Assembly: GCA_034620365.1 (NCBI GenBank)
Contig: JAQGEQ010000225.1
Coordinates: forward strand, 62,001-126,000
Source: Pegea sp. RAD2-039
Taxonomy: Eukaryota; Chordata; Thaliacea; Salpida; Salpidae
DNA length: 64,000 nucleotides
Direction: 5' to 3'
Position 1 is the first letter of the stretch. Each line of letters opens with the position of its first letter. Shown here one piece after another: positions 34,349 to 45,929 of the stretch. The notes beneath the pieces were generated by a model, which did no database searches, was not told the DNA's origin, and saw nothing but the letters and a program-made list of their open reading frames with translations. Made by a program: the position numbers and the translations under genes.

Positions 34349-34861
34349 TATACAACTTCAAGCTATCTTTGTAGAAATAATTGATTTCTAACTTATTTCA
34401 ACTACTTATTAGAAGCAAGGAACATGTGTTGTACTTTATTTTTTATTTTAATGAAACTATCTTAAATAATTAATGTTTTTTTTTCAAATTTGTCAAACCA
34501 GCTTCATTAAATTTATTCTTAAAACTTATTTTAAATAATATTTAATGTTGGAAACTGGTTTAAGGTTGTAAAGTTTTTTATTAAACTTATTTGAATAAAC
34601 CAGCTGATTATTTTCAGGTTTTTAACGCTTGAGTTTTTATTCAAAAGTAATTAGTAAGACTAAAATGTACTTTAGTGATTTTGAAATTTAAAAAGAACAA
34701 AATTCTGTTTAAAATGATGACTTTTGAAAAATATGTAAAAAGTCATTTATATTTTATCACTTGCTTCAAGAAAATACAAGATTTTTATGAAGCCAGAAAA
34801 AAGAAAGTTTAGAAATTAGTTTAAAGTATTTCAAGTTTAGATAAATTTCTTTCAAAATATT
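34349..34861 (-). repeat. Right arm of the long inverted repeat
   Basis: Reverse complement of 33101-33615. Flanks immediately outside the arms (GTAGAA on the left, CTTATT on the right) show no obvious target-site duplication, and the arm tips carry no recognisable terminal motif. Confidence 0.95.
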
Positions 34862-35595
34862 CTTATTGTTAGTTTGTTTTTAAGTTTGTTAAAATTACTG
34901 ATAAATAATATTATAAAAATGTTTTTATGAAGTGCAGATCAAACTTTTTTTATTTTTAAAGAAAGTTTTAGTAACATTACGAGACATTTAAGTTTTTTTA
35001 TTTTACCGCTCAGTGAAATTAATGTTTTTCAGCTTTTATTTAAAAGATTTGAAATTATTTTTTCAAAAATGGATGATTTTTTATTATTTTTCTTTTAAAG
35101 TTTTTTTTTTTAATTTCTAAAAGTTTGTTGATAAAAGAAATTTATTTATTCCAACTTTAGAAGTTTTCTTTAAACCAAATTTTTTATCAAATTTTCTTCT
35201 TGTTGGCGTATTTAACTCAAAATTTCAGTTTTTACTTCTAGTTATTCTGTAGTAAAGTGATTTTTTAAATGATATCTTTATATAATTCAAAGAAAAACTT
35301 GAAAACTTGAAAATGACCAAAAACTAAAAACTTCTTTTTCTATAATTCATGAAAAGAATTTTCAATTTGTGTAAAAAATTAAATTTTTATCAACCTAATT
35401 TACATAATCAACAAGACCTTTAGAAAAAAATTAAAAAGTGTTTTAATTACTTTTAGTAATTTGTAAAATAACACTTTTAAATTAAAGTTTTAATTCCTAA
35501 AAAATTAAAAGATTATTTAATTAAAATTCAAAATTTAAGAAATTCTTTAAAATACAATTTGGAAACTGTCAATCCAAAAACGCAAAACGCCAAAA
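34862..35595. other. 5' flank of the Kv channel gene
   Basis: AT-rich spacer that changes sharply to GC-richer sequence at the Kv start codon. Nothing else is recognised. Confidence 0.5.
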
Positions 35596-38500
35596 ATGGC
35601 CGAAAAATCCGAAGAAAAGCTTCAGTACTCTCAGCAACCAGAAGAGTCAACATCAGCTTGTATGTCTCAGATACCTAGCAACATCCACACAGCGTGCGTG
35701 ACGTCATCTTCATCTTTCGAATCGTCGACGAGCGATCGCGAACAAATGTCTACGTCATCAGCTCAAAATTGCTACGAGCCGATGACGTCATCGCACCGAT
35801 CGAGCGCGCGAATGAAGAATTTCGCGTTTGGTGGTTCGAGACACTGGAAAAGTTCGGATGAAGATGACGACATCGAGAAACGTCATCGAAGGGTTTGTCA
35901 CTTCCTTTTAAGGAGATTATTTAAATGATTTGTTGGCAGAAACATTCGTTGAAGCCAGCGATCACCTCTAATCGAAGATGTACTTCCCACTCATCAACTT
36001 ATCCATCATCTTGCACAACTTACTCGTTCCCAAGGTCTTCAGATTCAGAGCTCTCCGCGATCGCTGTCGGTTTATCCGATGAAAGAGCTGAAAACAGGTC
36101 AGATTCAGGGTCCCTTTTTTCATCTTCTCACGAATCTTTCTAAAAATCTCGCGTTTCAATCAACAGTAACAACAAAAAGTCGTTTGTGTCGCCATCAAAT
36201 ATCGCCCTCTACCGGTTGAAGTACGCTCAACTGATGAGTGATGACGTCATCGGCAGCGTCGCGCCAGTTATTCCTCAACGACACCTCCTAGTGGTCAATG
36301 TGAGCGGCAGAAGATTCCATCTGGACATCCGACATCTCAATCAACATCCTCATACCTTATTAGGAGACATCCGATCGAGAAACAAGTTCTATGACGTCAC
36401 AAACAAGGAGTTGTTTTTTGATCGACATCAGAAATCTTTTGAAGCGATTCATGATTTTTATATGAAAGGAGGAAGTCTTTCGCGACCTTATGACGTGCCC
36501 CTGGATATATTCCTCAACGAAGTCCGCTTTTATCGATTCGGGAAGAGCGAGATTTGTGAGTTTCTTAGCAACGAAGGAATTCTATTGGATAAGAAAGTGA
36601 AAGTGATGCCAGATACGGAGTTGAAGCGGATCATTTGGAGGATCTTTGAAGATCATGATAGTTCCTGGGAAGCGCGCGTCATCACGCTACTCTCTGCTGC
36701 CATCATCACTTTATCAGTGATCGTCTTCTGCTTGGAAACTCTTCCCGACTTTGAGGCGGTCGGAGAACGCTTCAAAGAGCATCTATATCCCGCTCTCAAC
36801 AAATGCGTCGCCCATAGCAACGGATCGGATGCAATTATGCGTGACGTCACGTTTCTGAACGACGTCATCACGCGTTTGACGATCTGTGAGATTGATGAGG
36901 ATTTTGAAGCAAAAAAGCGCTATCTAGTGGCGAGATGTTTGATTCATCTAAAAGATAAAGAATTTGAAGATCTGATTGTGATGCTTCACAGGCAGTGTAA
37001 TGAGACGCGAGTGACACATGACGTCAATCATCGATTACGTCATAAGTCTGAATGGAATGGCAGTAATGTGATGAGGTTTGGTTATGAAAATGATCTCATG
37101 AAGATTAATGATCTCTGTATGAATCTCGATAATATGACGTCACGATCTCCATATTTCTGGTATATGTTAGAAAGTCATATGAAACTTCCAGCTGGAATAA
37201 TCTTCATCATTGAGACTTCTTGTATCGTTTGGTTCGTCTTCGAGATCCTTCTTCGGTTTTATTGCTCACCAACTCGACGTAGTTTCTTCATGGTGACGAG
37301 TTTGTGGCTAATTTGCATATTTTTGAAGATTTTTTTTTAGAATTTTCTCAACATCATTGATGTCTTGGCAATACTTCCTTATTTCATCACTTTACTAATT
37401 ACAACAATCGCAGTTGAAAGTTCTCTAAGACCTCAAACTGCAACAATACTCAGGTAACGAACCACCTGTCCCACAACCACCTATCCCTCAACCACCTGTC
37501 CCACAACTACCTGTCCCACAATCACCTGTCCCACAACTACCTGTCCCACAACTACCTGTTCCACAACCACCTGTCCCACAACTACCTGTCCCACAATCAC
37601 CTGTCCCACAATCACCTGTTCCACAACTACCTATCCCTCAACTACCTGTCCCACAACTACCTGTCCCACAACTACCTGTCCCACAACTACCTGTTCCACA
37701 ACTACTTGTCCTACAACTACCTGTTCCACAACCACCTGTCCCACAACTACCTGTCCCACAACTATCTGTTCCACAACCACCTGTCCCACAACTACCTGTC
37801 CCACAATCACCTGTCCCACAACTACCTGTCCCACAACTACCTGTCCCACAACTACCTGTCCCACAATCACCTGTCCCACAACTACCTGTCCCACAACTAC
37901 CTGTCCCACAACTCTGTCCCACAATCACCTGTCCCACAACTACCTGTCCCACAACCACCTGTCCCACAACTACACTGTCCCACAACTACCTGTTCCACAA
38001 CTACCTGTTCCACAACTACTTGTCCTACAACTACCTGTTCCACAACCACCTGTCCCACAACTACCTGTCCCACAATCACCTGTCCCACAACTACCTGTCC
38101 CACAACTACCTGTTCCACAACTACCTGTTCCACAACTACTTGTCCTACAACTACCTGTTCCACAACCACCTGTCCCACAACTACCTGTCCCTCAACTACC
38201 TGTTCCACAACCACCTGTCCCACAACTACCTGTTCCACAACCACCTGTCCCACAACTACCTATCCCTCAACTACCTGTCCCACAACTACCTGTCCCACAA
38301 CTACCTGTCCCACAACTACTTGTTCCACGACCACCTGTCCCACAACTACCTGTCCCACAACCACCTGTCCCACAACTACCTGTCCCACAACCATCTGTCC
38401 CACAATCACCTGTCCCTCAACTACCTGTCCTACAACTACCTGTCCCACAACCACCTGTCCCACAGCCACCTGTCCCTCAACTACCTGTCCCACAACCATC

Positions 38501-40140
38501 TGTCCCACAACTACCTGTCCCACAACTACCTGTCCCACAACCACCTGTTCCACAACTACCTGTCCACAACTACCTGTTCCACAACCACCTGTCCCACAAC
38601 TACCTGTCCCTCAACTACCTGTCCCACAACTACCTGTCCCACAACTACTTGTTCCACGACCACCTGTCCCACAACTACCTGTTCCACAACCACCTGTCCC
38701 ACAATCACCTGTCCCACAATCACCTGTCCCTCAACTACCTGTCTTACAACTACCTGTCCCACAACCACCTGTCCCACAACTACCTGTCCCTCAACTACCT
38801 GTTCCACAACTACCTGTTCCACAACTACTTGTCCTACAACTACCTGTTCCACAACCACCTGTCCCACAACTACCTGTCCCATAACTACCTGTTCCACAAC
38901 CACCTGTCCCTCAACTACCTGTTCCACAACCACCTTTATTTGTCAATTTTTCAGGACCATCCGACTTGTCCGCATGTTGCGAATTTTGAAACTATCGCGT
39001 TATTCTCGCGGTTTTCGTATTTTGGGTCTGACGTTGGTCAGAAGTACTCGAGTCCTGTTTCTCCTGGTTTGTTTCCAGGTGGGCCACAAACCCACTAAAG
39101 CCTGTCCACCAACCACCTCTGTTTGTAGGTCGTGTTAGCGGTCTTTTTTTCAAGTATCGGATACTTTGTGGAAAATGAGACGAAAGGGACACAATTCACG
39201 AGTATCCCAGAATCCTTCTGGTGGGCTCTGATCACCATGACGACAGTCGGGTGAGCATCTATCTCTAAACTGCAACCATGGAAACCACAATTGCTTGTAG
39301 CTATGGTGATATATGTCCGACTACTTTGTGGGGAAAAGTAACAGGGGCTTGTTGCGCAATCATGGGAATCCTCAGCATCTCGTTTCCGGTTCCGGTCATC
39401 GTTTCCAACTTCAATTATCTTTACAATCAGGACAAGTGAGTGTTTACGTCATCACCACTATGACGTCATCACTATGACATCACCACTATGACGTCATCAC
39501 TACAACGTCACCATTATGACGTCATCACTATAACATCATCACTATGACGTCATCACTATAACATCACCACTATGACGTCATCACTACAACATTACCACTA
39601 TGACGTCATCACTATAACATCACCACTATGACGTCATCACTATGACGTCACCACTACGACGTCATCACTACAACATCACCACTATGACCTCATCACTAGA
39701 GACGACTGCAAGCTCGCTCCTGAAGATCTGATGCAGGATGATCAGATGAATGAAGATCAGACGGAGGAGCAAATCAATTCTTCCTTCTCGCGTTTCGAGG
39801 TGATCTTTGTCTTCCTGAGATTCAAAAGAAGATTTTTCAACTTTTCAGCGATTTTCGAATCTGAAATCTCGAAGAGAAACGGTGAAGTCTCATGATGAGA
39901 AGATTGAGAAAACTCCAGTGTTGCTATGGAATCTGGTCAAGGAGCATTATACAAAACGCGCGAATTCGCTACATCATCGTAAACGAAGCTTTTCGGCTGT
40001 CACGTGAGTTCAACGGTTGTCACGTGACAACATTTTGAGAGCTTCTGATTGGTTACAGATCTCAAGTTGTCGCTTCTAATCGAAATGATTCTTTTATTGA
40101 AGAACGGAATCACGCAACTGTGACGTCATCGGTTCTGTGA
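35596..40140 (+). CDS. Voltage-gated potassium channel, Shaker (Kv1)-like, 10 exons, 799 aa
   Basis: Plasma-membrane K+ channel subunit. Exons: 35596-35892, 35940-36097, 36167-37292, 37341-37453, 38955-39066, 39129-39250, 39301-39435, 39700-39799, 39849-40003, 40059-40140; phase is continuous. A 190-residue Ser-rich cytoplasmic N-terminus precedes the T1 tetramerisation domain (about 192-290: [44 protein letters not shown]), which lacks the zinc motif of Kv2-4, as in Kv1. S1 (about 321-345, CLETLP), S2 (about 494-516), S3 (about 528-552), S4 ([18 protein letters not shown]), the filter TTVGYGD (about 640-646) and [13 protein letters not shown] in S6 are all present. The S1-S2 linker is about 148 residues with several N-glycosylation sequons, far longer than usual. 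The acidic C-terminus ends TSSVL, not a standard PDZ ligand. The DNA is GC-richer than the flanks. Confidence 0.95.
37456..38940 (+). repeat. 1.5-kb minisatellite in the Kv intron between S3 and S4, 15-bp unit
   Basis: About 99 copies of CCACAACTACCTGTC and close variants (CCACAACCACCTGTC, CCACAATCACCTGTC, CCTCAACTACCTGTC). It fills intron 4 (37454-38954) almost from the donor to the branch/acceptor region. The sense strand has one AG in the whole array (CACAGCC near 38463). Multiple long open frames on both strands (Cys/Thr/Pro, Val/Gly/Gln) are a consequence of the 15-base unit, not genes. Confidence 0.98.
39437..39698 (+). repeat. Minisatellite filling Kv intron 7, 28-bp unit with TGACGTCA
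   Basis: About nine copies of a 28-base unit TATGACGTCATCAC + TATAACATCACCAC, a diverged dimer of a 14-mer. It occupies nearly all of intron 7 (39436-39699). There is no AG on the sense strand until the acceptor CATCACTAG, which differs from the repeat CATCACTAT by one base. Each unit carries a CRE-like TGACGTCA. Confidence 0.95.
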
Positions 40141-42670
40141 TGGTGTCTCCCAAAATTGTAAATCTGCGATGACTTCATAACCGAGCGAATTGAATTGTAA
40201 ATAAAATAAAAAATTTGGAAACACTGTTTTGATGATTTAAAATTGTTAATGAAAAATCAGTATTTTTAAATAAAATATTTTTTACGAATTAAGAACATCC
40301 AGTGAAGTTTCAAAAAGGTAACTAGGGTCTAGAATTCCCTTCCCGATTCCATTACTACATCAAATTTATCAAATGTTTTAAAGTTTTGTTTAAAAAAATG
40401 ATTTTATTAATTTCTTAACAAGTGATATATGCCACTTTCTTCACTTATCTTTAAATTTTTGATTCACAATTTTTATATCTCTGCAGTATTTCTATTCTTT
40501 TTATATCAATTATTAAATTGTGATACTTAAGACCTTTTCATTATCTTTCACTCATATTGTTCGCTATAAGAGCTGTAGAATTTGTCACTCGCAGCCACGC
40601 GTTGAATAAATAAATAAATTATTCCAAAATATTTCTAAAAACAATTTATAGAATTTCAGATTAAATAAATTTATTAACATTTCTGAGATAACTTTCCAGA
40701 AAGTTCTTTACAAAATTCACAAACTCATATTCAAACTAAACACAAAATGAATTTTCAATTTTTATTATAGAATGAAAAAAATATTTGAAAAAAAAAATTT
40801 ATAAATTACTTTTTACAAAACAAATGAAAAAAATTTATAAAAAAACAAAATTTATAAATAAAATCTAAATTGCGAAATACTTTCACTAGTATCAACATAA
40901 ACCACAAAACACAACTTTATCTTTAACTTTGAAACTACTAGAACATCACTTGATCTTATAAACTGAAGATATCTGAAAAGTACTTCATCTGATCCATATC
41001 TTTACTCAACGAGTTGTAGATGAATCGATCTACATCAGACACAACAACAAGATCTACAACAGAAGACAATTGTTAAAAATTAACATTTTTTATATCCAGT
41101 ATTTTATCCATTAAATTTTGTTGTTGTTACTTTCTGTTTTTATGAAAATAATTATTGATTTTGTAATCGACTTGCATCAAACCAACTTTTTGTAATCACA
41201 TTTAAATTTATTTCAATTGCAACATTAGTAATAAAATAATTATACAGCATTAAAAATATTACGCATGAAAACTAATTCATCTGAAATAAAAATATTATTT
41301 GAATTAAAGAGTTTAAAACCTTTAAAATTGTTTTATTCAAACTCTTTTTAATATTTTAAGTTAGAAATCTATCTAAACTAGTTTTCCTTACATATACTTT
41401 CTATAATAAGTTAATAAAATCAAGATTTTTAAATGTTGAATAAATATTCAAATAAAAAATGTATGTAAAAATCAAATTTTAAAAAATAATATCTTCAAAA
41501 ATACAAAAAAAAATTGTGTAATTGAAATTTCGAATAAAAAGATTGTTTAATTGTTGTGAATATTACAAAAAAAAGGTTTCTACATTGAATCAATAAAAAG
41601 TTAAATAAACTTTTATTTTTAATTAATTGTAAAAGTATTGAGAGCTTGTAACATTCGTGAAGTTTACTAAACGAATGTTTCAAAACTATTTATCAGTGAA
41701 AAAATTGTTGTTTAACTTTCAATTATAAGTTAAAAATTTGAAACAAATAATTATCTTTTCAAGATTTGTTTTTAAGATTTAACAAGACATCTTTCTCTTA
41801 GCATCTTTCAAGAATAGGTCAATATTACAAGATGTCCTTAGCGTAGATCTTTATTGATTCGTTTTTATTTGACTTGATAGCTTGCAAGGAGTTCAAGTGA
41901 TTATATTGAAGCTACTGGTTGTTATTTAAAATAAATATCTACAATTTTCATTTGATAATTCTATTTAGTATGCCAACTATGTAATGATTTTAATAACTTC
42001 ATGTAAAAAGAGGAAATTGATTTTGTAATAGAGATTGAAAGAGATAAACTCAGGGAGTTCTGTTCGGTGTTTACTGAGACACAAACACCTTTTTATAGAA
42101 CTCAATAATTGTAATCTTTTTACATATTAACTATTGTAACTAGAAGATTAAAAAATATGAATTTTAGTGAAAATACTTCTTTGTAAGATAATAAAAAAGT
42201 TGTTTTAATTTATCAAAATTTTATTGAGTAACTTTCATGTTATGCAAATAATTTCCAAAATACAAAATGCAATTTTTTAAAGTAAAATTGTTTAATAAAA
42301 ATGCTTGCTCAAAATTTTGGGCTTTTAATTGAAAAGGTTTGAAGTATATGTGATCATCAACTAGTTGTTCCATAGACAACTAGACAGGAAGATACTTTTA
42401 GCTGAATTATTTGAGGTATAGAAAGACGAATAGATGGAAATATTTCGAGCTTCATTCTACAAAATTAGTTTGATAAACTTATCTTAGTGGTTTTTAAACC
42501 AAATTTTTTTACTTTTGAGCTTTAAAAAGATCTTTTATTTTTGAGTATTTATGACTTTATAATAAGAATAAAAAGAAAATCAAGATTTCTATTTAGTCTT
42601 ACAGAATTTATTGATATTTTTTATGCTTGGAAACCTTTGATCTAGTATTTGAATTAACAAGTCTTTAGAG
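40141..42670. other. Spacer between Kv and the SAND gene
   Basis: Begins with the Kv 3' UTR (AATAAA near 40199-40204). Contains a short repeat copy (below) and otherwise AT-rich DNA without genes. GTTCCATAGACAAC near 42367, about 300 bases before the SAND start, is an X-box-like palindrome of uncertain meaning. Confidence 0.5.
40481..40622 (+). repeat. Short dispersed repeat family, copy a (retroelement 3' end?)
   Basis: Shares CTGCAGTNTTTCTATT, TTGTGATACTTAAGACCTTT, TCATTATCTTTC and a terminal GTCACTCGC..AATAAATAAATAA with copies at 50.1 and 53.7 kb. All three lie on the plus strand and two end in an AATAAA-rich tail like the LINE family, suggesting a second non-LTR or SINE 3' end. Confidence 0.6.
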
Positions 42671-45600
42671 ATGTCTAATATAAGTCTGATGACTGAAAAC
42701 GGGGCAAATTCTCCGCATCATCTTGATAATAACATTGAAGAGATTGTACGAAGTAATGAAGACCAAATAATATCACCAACGATGAACCAATTTGCTCAGA
42801 ATTATCTAGGAATGGTTTGGAACTATTATAACCAAATGCAAATAAGGTTCTTACTTGAAGAGTTATTCTTTCTTTGGTTCAATTTCACTTTTCTTTCAGA
42901 AATCATGTCTTCCCAGGACACTTGATGCAAAATTGGAGATTGTATGATCATATAATGAGCTATCCATATCAAGGAAACCATTTTAGCAGTTTGTTAGTAC
43001 TTTCTTACTTAATTAATTCTTACATTAACTTTTGTAATTCACAAAATGAACTAAAAACAAATTGCTTCAAATTTTTAATTAAATTTTTAAATCTTTTTAA
43101 GATTGAACTCAAGAGGTCCCTCGGTCTCCAACTTACCTGGAAATGTGTCTGGACAAAACGTCGTCAAATACACTTTTGATTTAACTCAAGCCCATACCGC
43201 GTTTGACCCAAGTAAATACCAAGTCAAGTACCATATGACCGACTACGGTGACGTCCTATTGCCGGTCAGCTGTGGACAGAACGACGCGATGCTTCAAATC
43301 TCGAAACTATCTTTGGGGAGCAAAGGTTAGATGAAGAAGATCTAGGATCGGTTTTCTGATCTTGATTTTTGAAAGGAGAGTCAATCTTCTTCAATGGGAG
43401 TTGGTGGACTCCGAATTACTTCCAAGAGATCAGTGGAAGAAAGAACGCGAAAGATTGGAAGCGGAGTATACGTCACAATGGAAAAAGCTTAAAATCTTTA
43501 ATCGCGTATAGTGTCCTAGTACCTCACGGATTCAATTGTATTTGTGTCGGATGCAGGATTCCAAACAACAGAAATTTTGTGAGTCAATTAAATATAAAAA
43601 GCGGAAGTTATCTTCCATTTCCTGACTTCTACTGTAAAGCTGTTTATAGATCTCATTACAAGCCACATAAGCTTCAAAAATCTCGTGAACAGTTAGTGAA
43701 GCTTAATAGAGTAGTTTATGTGCGCAGGTGGTAGAGATAGGAGTTTTTATGAGTGCTTCAATTAAACACGATGTAACGGAAGGAAGTTATATAGTTGGTC
43801 TATTTTGATAACTTCACATATTCACTATAAAAAGTTAGTTGCTCAACAACAAGACTACTCAAACGTTCTTCATTTGAAAGTTTAGTTGTTATTTTGATGA
43901 GGTTTTTGATGAGGTTCTTACTTAGTTTTGTAGCTGAAACTTGTTACATGATAGATTTAAGAAGCTTCTGTTTTGTAGGTACAAGGCTACCGACCATTTA
44001 CTGCCAGTATTCAACCAGTAGCTGAAACATTTGGTAGTTTTCAACCACCTCTTTTATCTTCTGAAAACATGATGACTCCTACAAGCTCCATTGACGCTTC
44101 TGACTTCAATCGAGTCATCTCGAATGATAAGATCTCTGAAGAGAGATCAACAGAAGAGCAAGCTACAAGTTCTTTTACATCATCCAGGTAAGTTTAGTTT
44201 GTAATTATCAAAGACTGAAGTTGGTTGTTACAGAAAAACTCCATCAATAAATGCGATAGCAGAAAGTTTAATTAAAGCTCAGAAAATGAAGAATAATTCA
44301 AGTAAGCAGTCAACAGTGGAAGAAGTTGGAAAACAGGTGAGAAGACGTCTATGACATTTAAAGATTTGAAACAATTATTTAACTGACAGGATATTGGTGG
44401 TGTCGAAAGCGAGAAAAACGACGATTCCAAAGAACTATCAAGTAATCAACTTTTTAACATTTTGATAAAATATTTTTATGTTGAGTTACACGAGTGTTTG
44501 TGTTTCATTCCTTAAAAGTTTTTAACTAACCACGTTTAGTGATAGTTTGAAAGTTTATAAAGTTGATATAAATATGAAATATATTAGGCTCTTTTAAAAG
44601 CTCATGAGAATATGGTAGCTTAGCAACAGGAAGTACACCGGAACCACGTCATATCCGCAGTTTAACATACGTACAAAGCTAAAAAGACTTGAAGCTTATA
44701 ACGACGTTTTTTTCAATATCTTCAGCAACTTAACATCTTTAATTTCAACTTTAATTACAGATAACAGTTTCCTAACTACTGATGACAAGTAAGGGATAAG
44801 TTGGTACTAAACTTTAGATAATAATCCAATTTCTAGACCTACATCTAAAGAGCCTGCATTTGAAAAGTCATCAGTAGTTCAATCTTCACCAACTCGGTCA
44901 GAAACTTCAAAACAATCTTTACAAAAACGTCAATATGATCTAATTGATCTTAATACTACATCTCATGTGGTGGTAGCAAAAAGACCACGTGCCTCACAAG
45001 AAGAAGAACTTCCAATGGTAGAGTTGGCCCCAATTCCTTCATTGAAACAACGAACCCCAAATCAAGATGATAACAGATACCCTCTCAGGTTTGTAAATTT
45101 ATCACTTGATTATTTGAGTCGTTAGTATCTTCATCTTCTCAGACCCCTGATAATACGCTCTTCAGGAGAACGGAGTCACGACTTCCACGCCCCAAGATCC
45201 TTTGATTTTCAAAATCAAAAGTAAATTTTAAGATTTTAAATTTTCGAAACTAACTCGATATCAATTTGACTCAAAGTGATACCTCTAAAGATGTTTTTCA
45301 AAAGAAGTCTTTCTAAAAATATCTTTCTAAAAATGTGTCTTTAAAACTCCAGCTTGATCAAAGATCAAGTTTACAATCAGTAAGATCAGCTGATAAAGCT
45401 GAGATAGCTGTCACGTGACAATTTTGCTTTTTTATTTAATTTCCAAACAATAAAATCTCAATTAATTGTCATGGTAACAACTATTCAGCCAATTCATCGA
45501 TTGATGACGTCATCACTGAAATCGCGATTCACTTTCAGTCGCGTTCAATCGACGAATATATGGCGGAATACGTTTCAGGCGACCAATCCTAGCAGAGAAT

Positions 45601-45929
45601 CTTTGGCAAGAAATCAGATCGTGGAAGCAGCGGAAGAAATGTCGCGATGGTCTGTGTTTCAAGTCGGGCTCTTCCTGGACATGATTGGATGCGGGATGTA
45701 CAAGGAAGTCAGTTGACCTTTGACCTTTTAATTGCGACTAATTTACATAATTTTGTAGATTTTTGATCGGCATTGTATCAATGGTGATTCCTTACCTTTC
45801 CTACAACTAGGAAATCTGCTTGCCCTTGGCTTGCCTATAGGACACGCCCACACCATAATTGCGCGAGTCCATTTACGTCTAGGGACTTACCCTGAAGTTT
45901 TGAAAGCTATTCATGGAAATGAAATTTAA
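42671..45929 (+). CDS. SAND-domain and SAM-domain nuclear protein, 12 exons, 629 aa
   Basis: Probable chromatin-associated transcription regulator. Exons: 42671-42846, 42900-42992, 43102-43325, 43376-43710, 43979-44187, 44234-44336, 44390-44441, 44761-44788, 44837-45088, 45143-45220, 45539-45707, 45759-45929; phase is continuous. The SAND domain spans about residues 100-205: VKYHMTDYGDVLLPVSCG, FFNGSWWTPNYF, and the DNA-contacting KDWKRSIRHNGKSL (KDWK about 190-193). A cysteine cluster CICVGCRI follows. The middle is Ser/Thr-rich with a basic AKRPR that may be a nuclear signal. Residues about 535-610 form a SAM domain: MSRWSVFQVGLFLDMIG, then FDRHCINGDSLPFLQLGNLL, then LGLPIGHAHTII. The donor after exon 4 (AGA/GTAGTT) is the least certain junction. 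I do not know a SAND+SAM protein in vertebrates. Confidence 0.88.

Noticed and set aside
33101-34861. Classic DNA transposon with long terminal inverted repeats
   Set aside because: No transposase, no clear target-site duplication and no named terminal motif. Kept as an unclassified inverted repeat.
37631-39138. Frames of up to 392 codons rich in Thr-Cys-Pro, His-Asn-Leu or Val-Gly-Gln
   Set aside because: Translations of the Kv intronic minisatellite. The flanking exons splice across it in phase and complete the channel.
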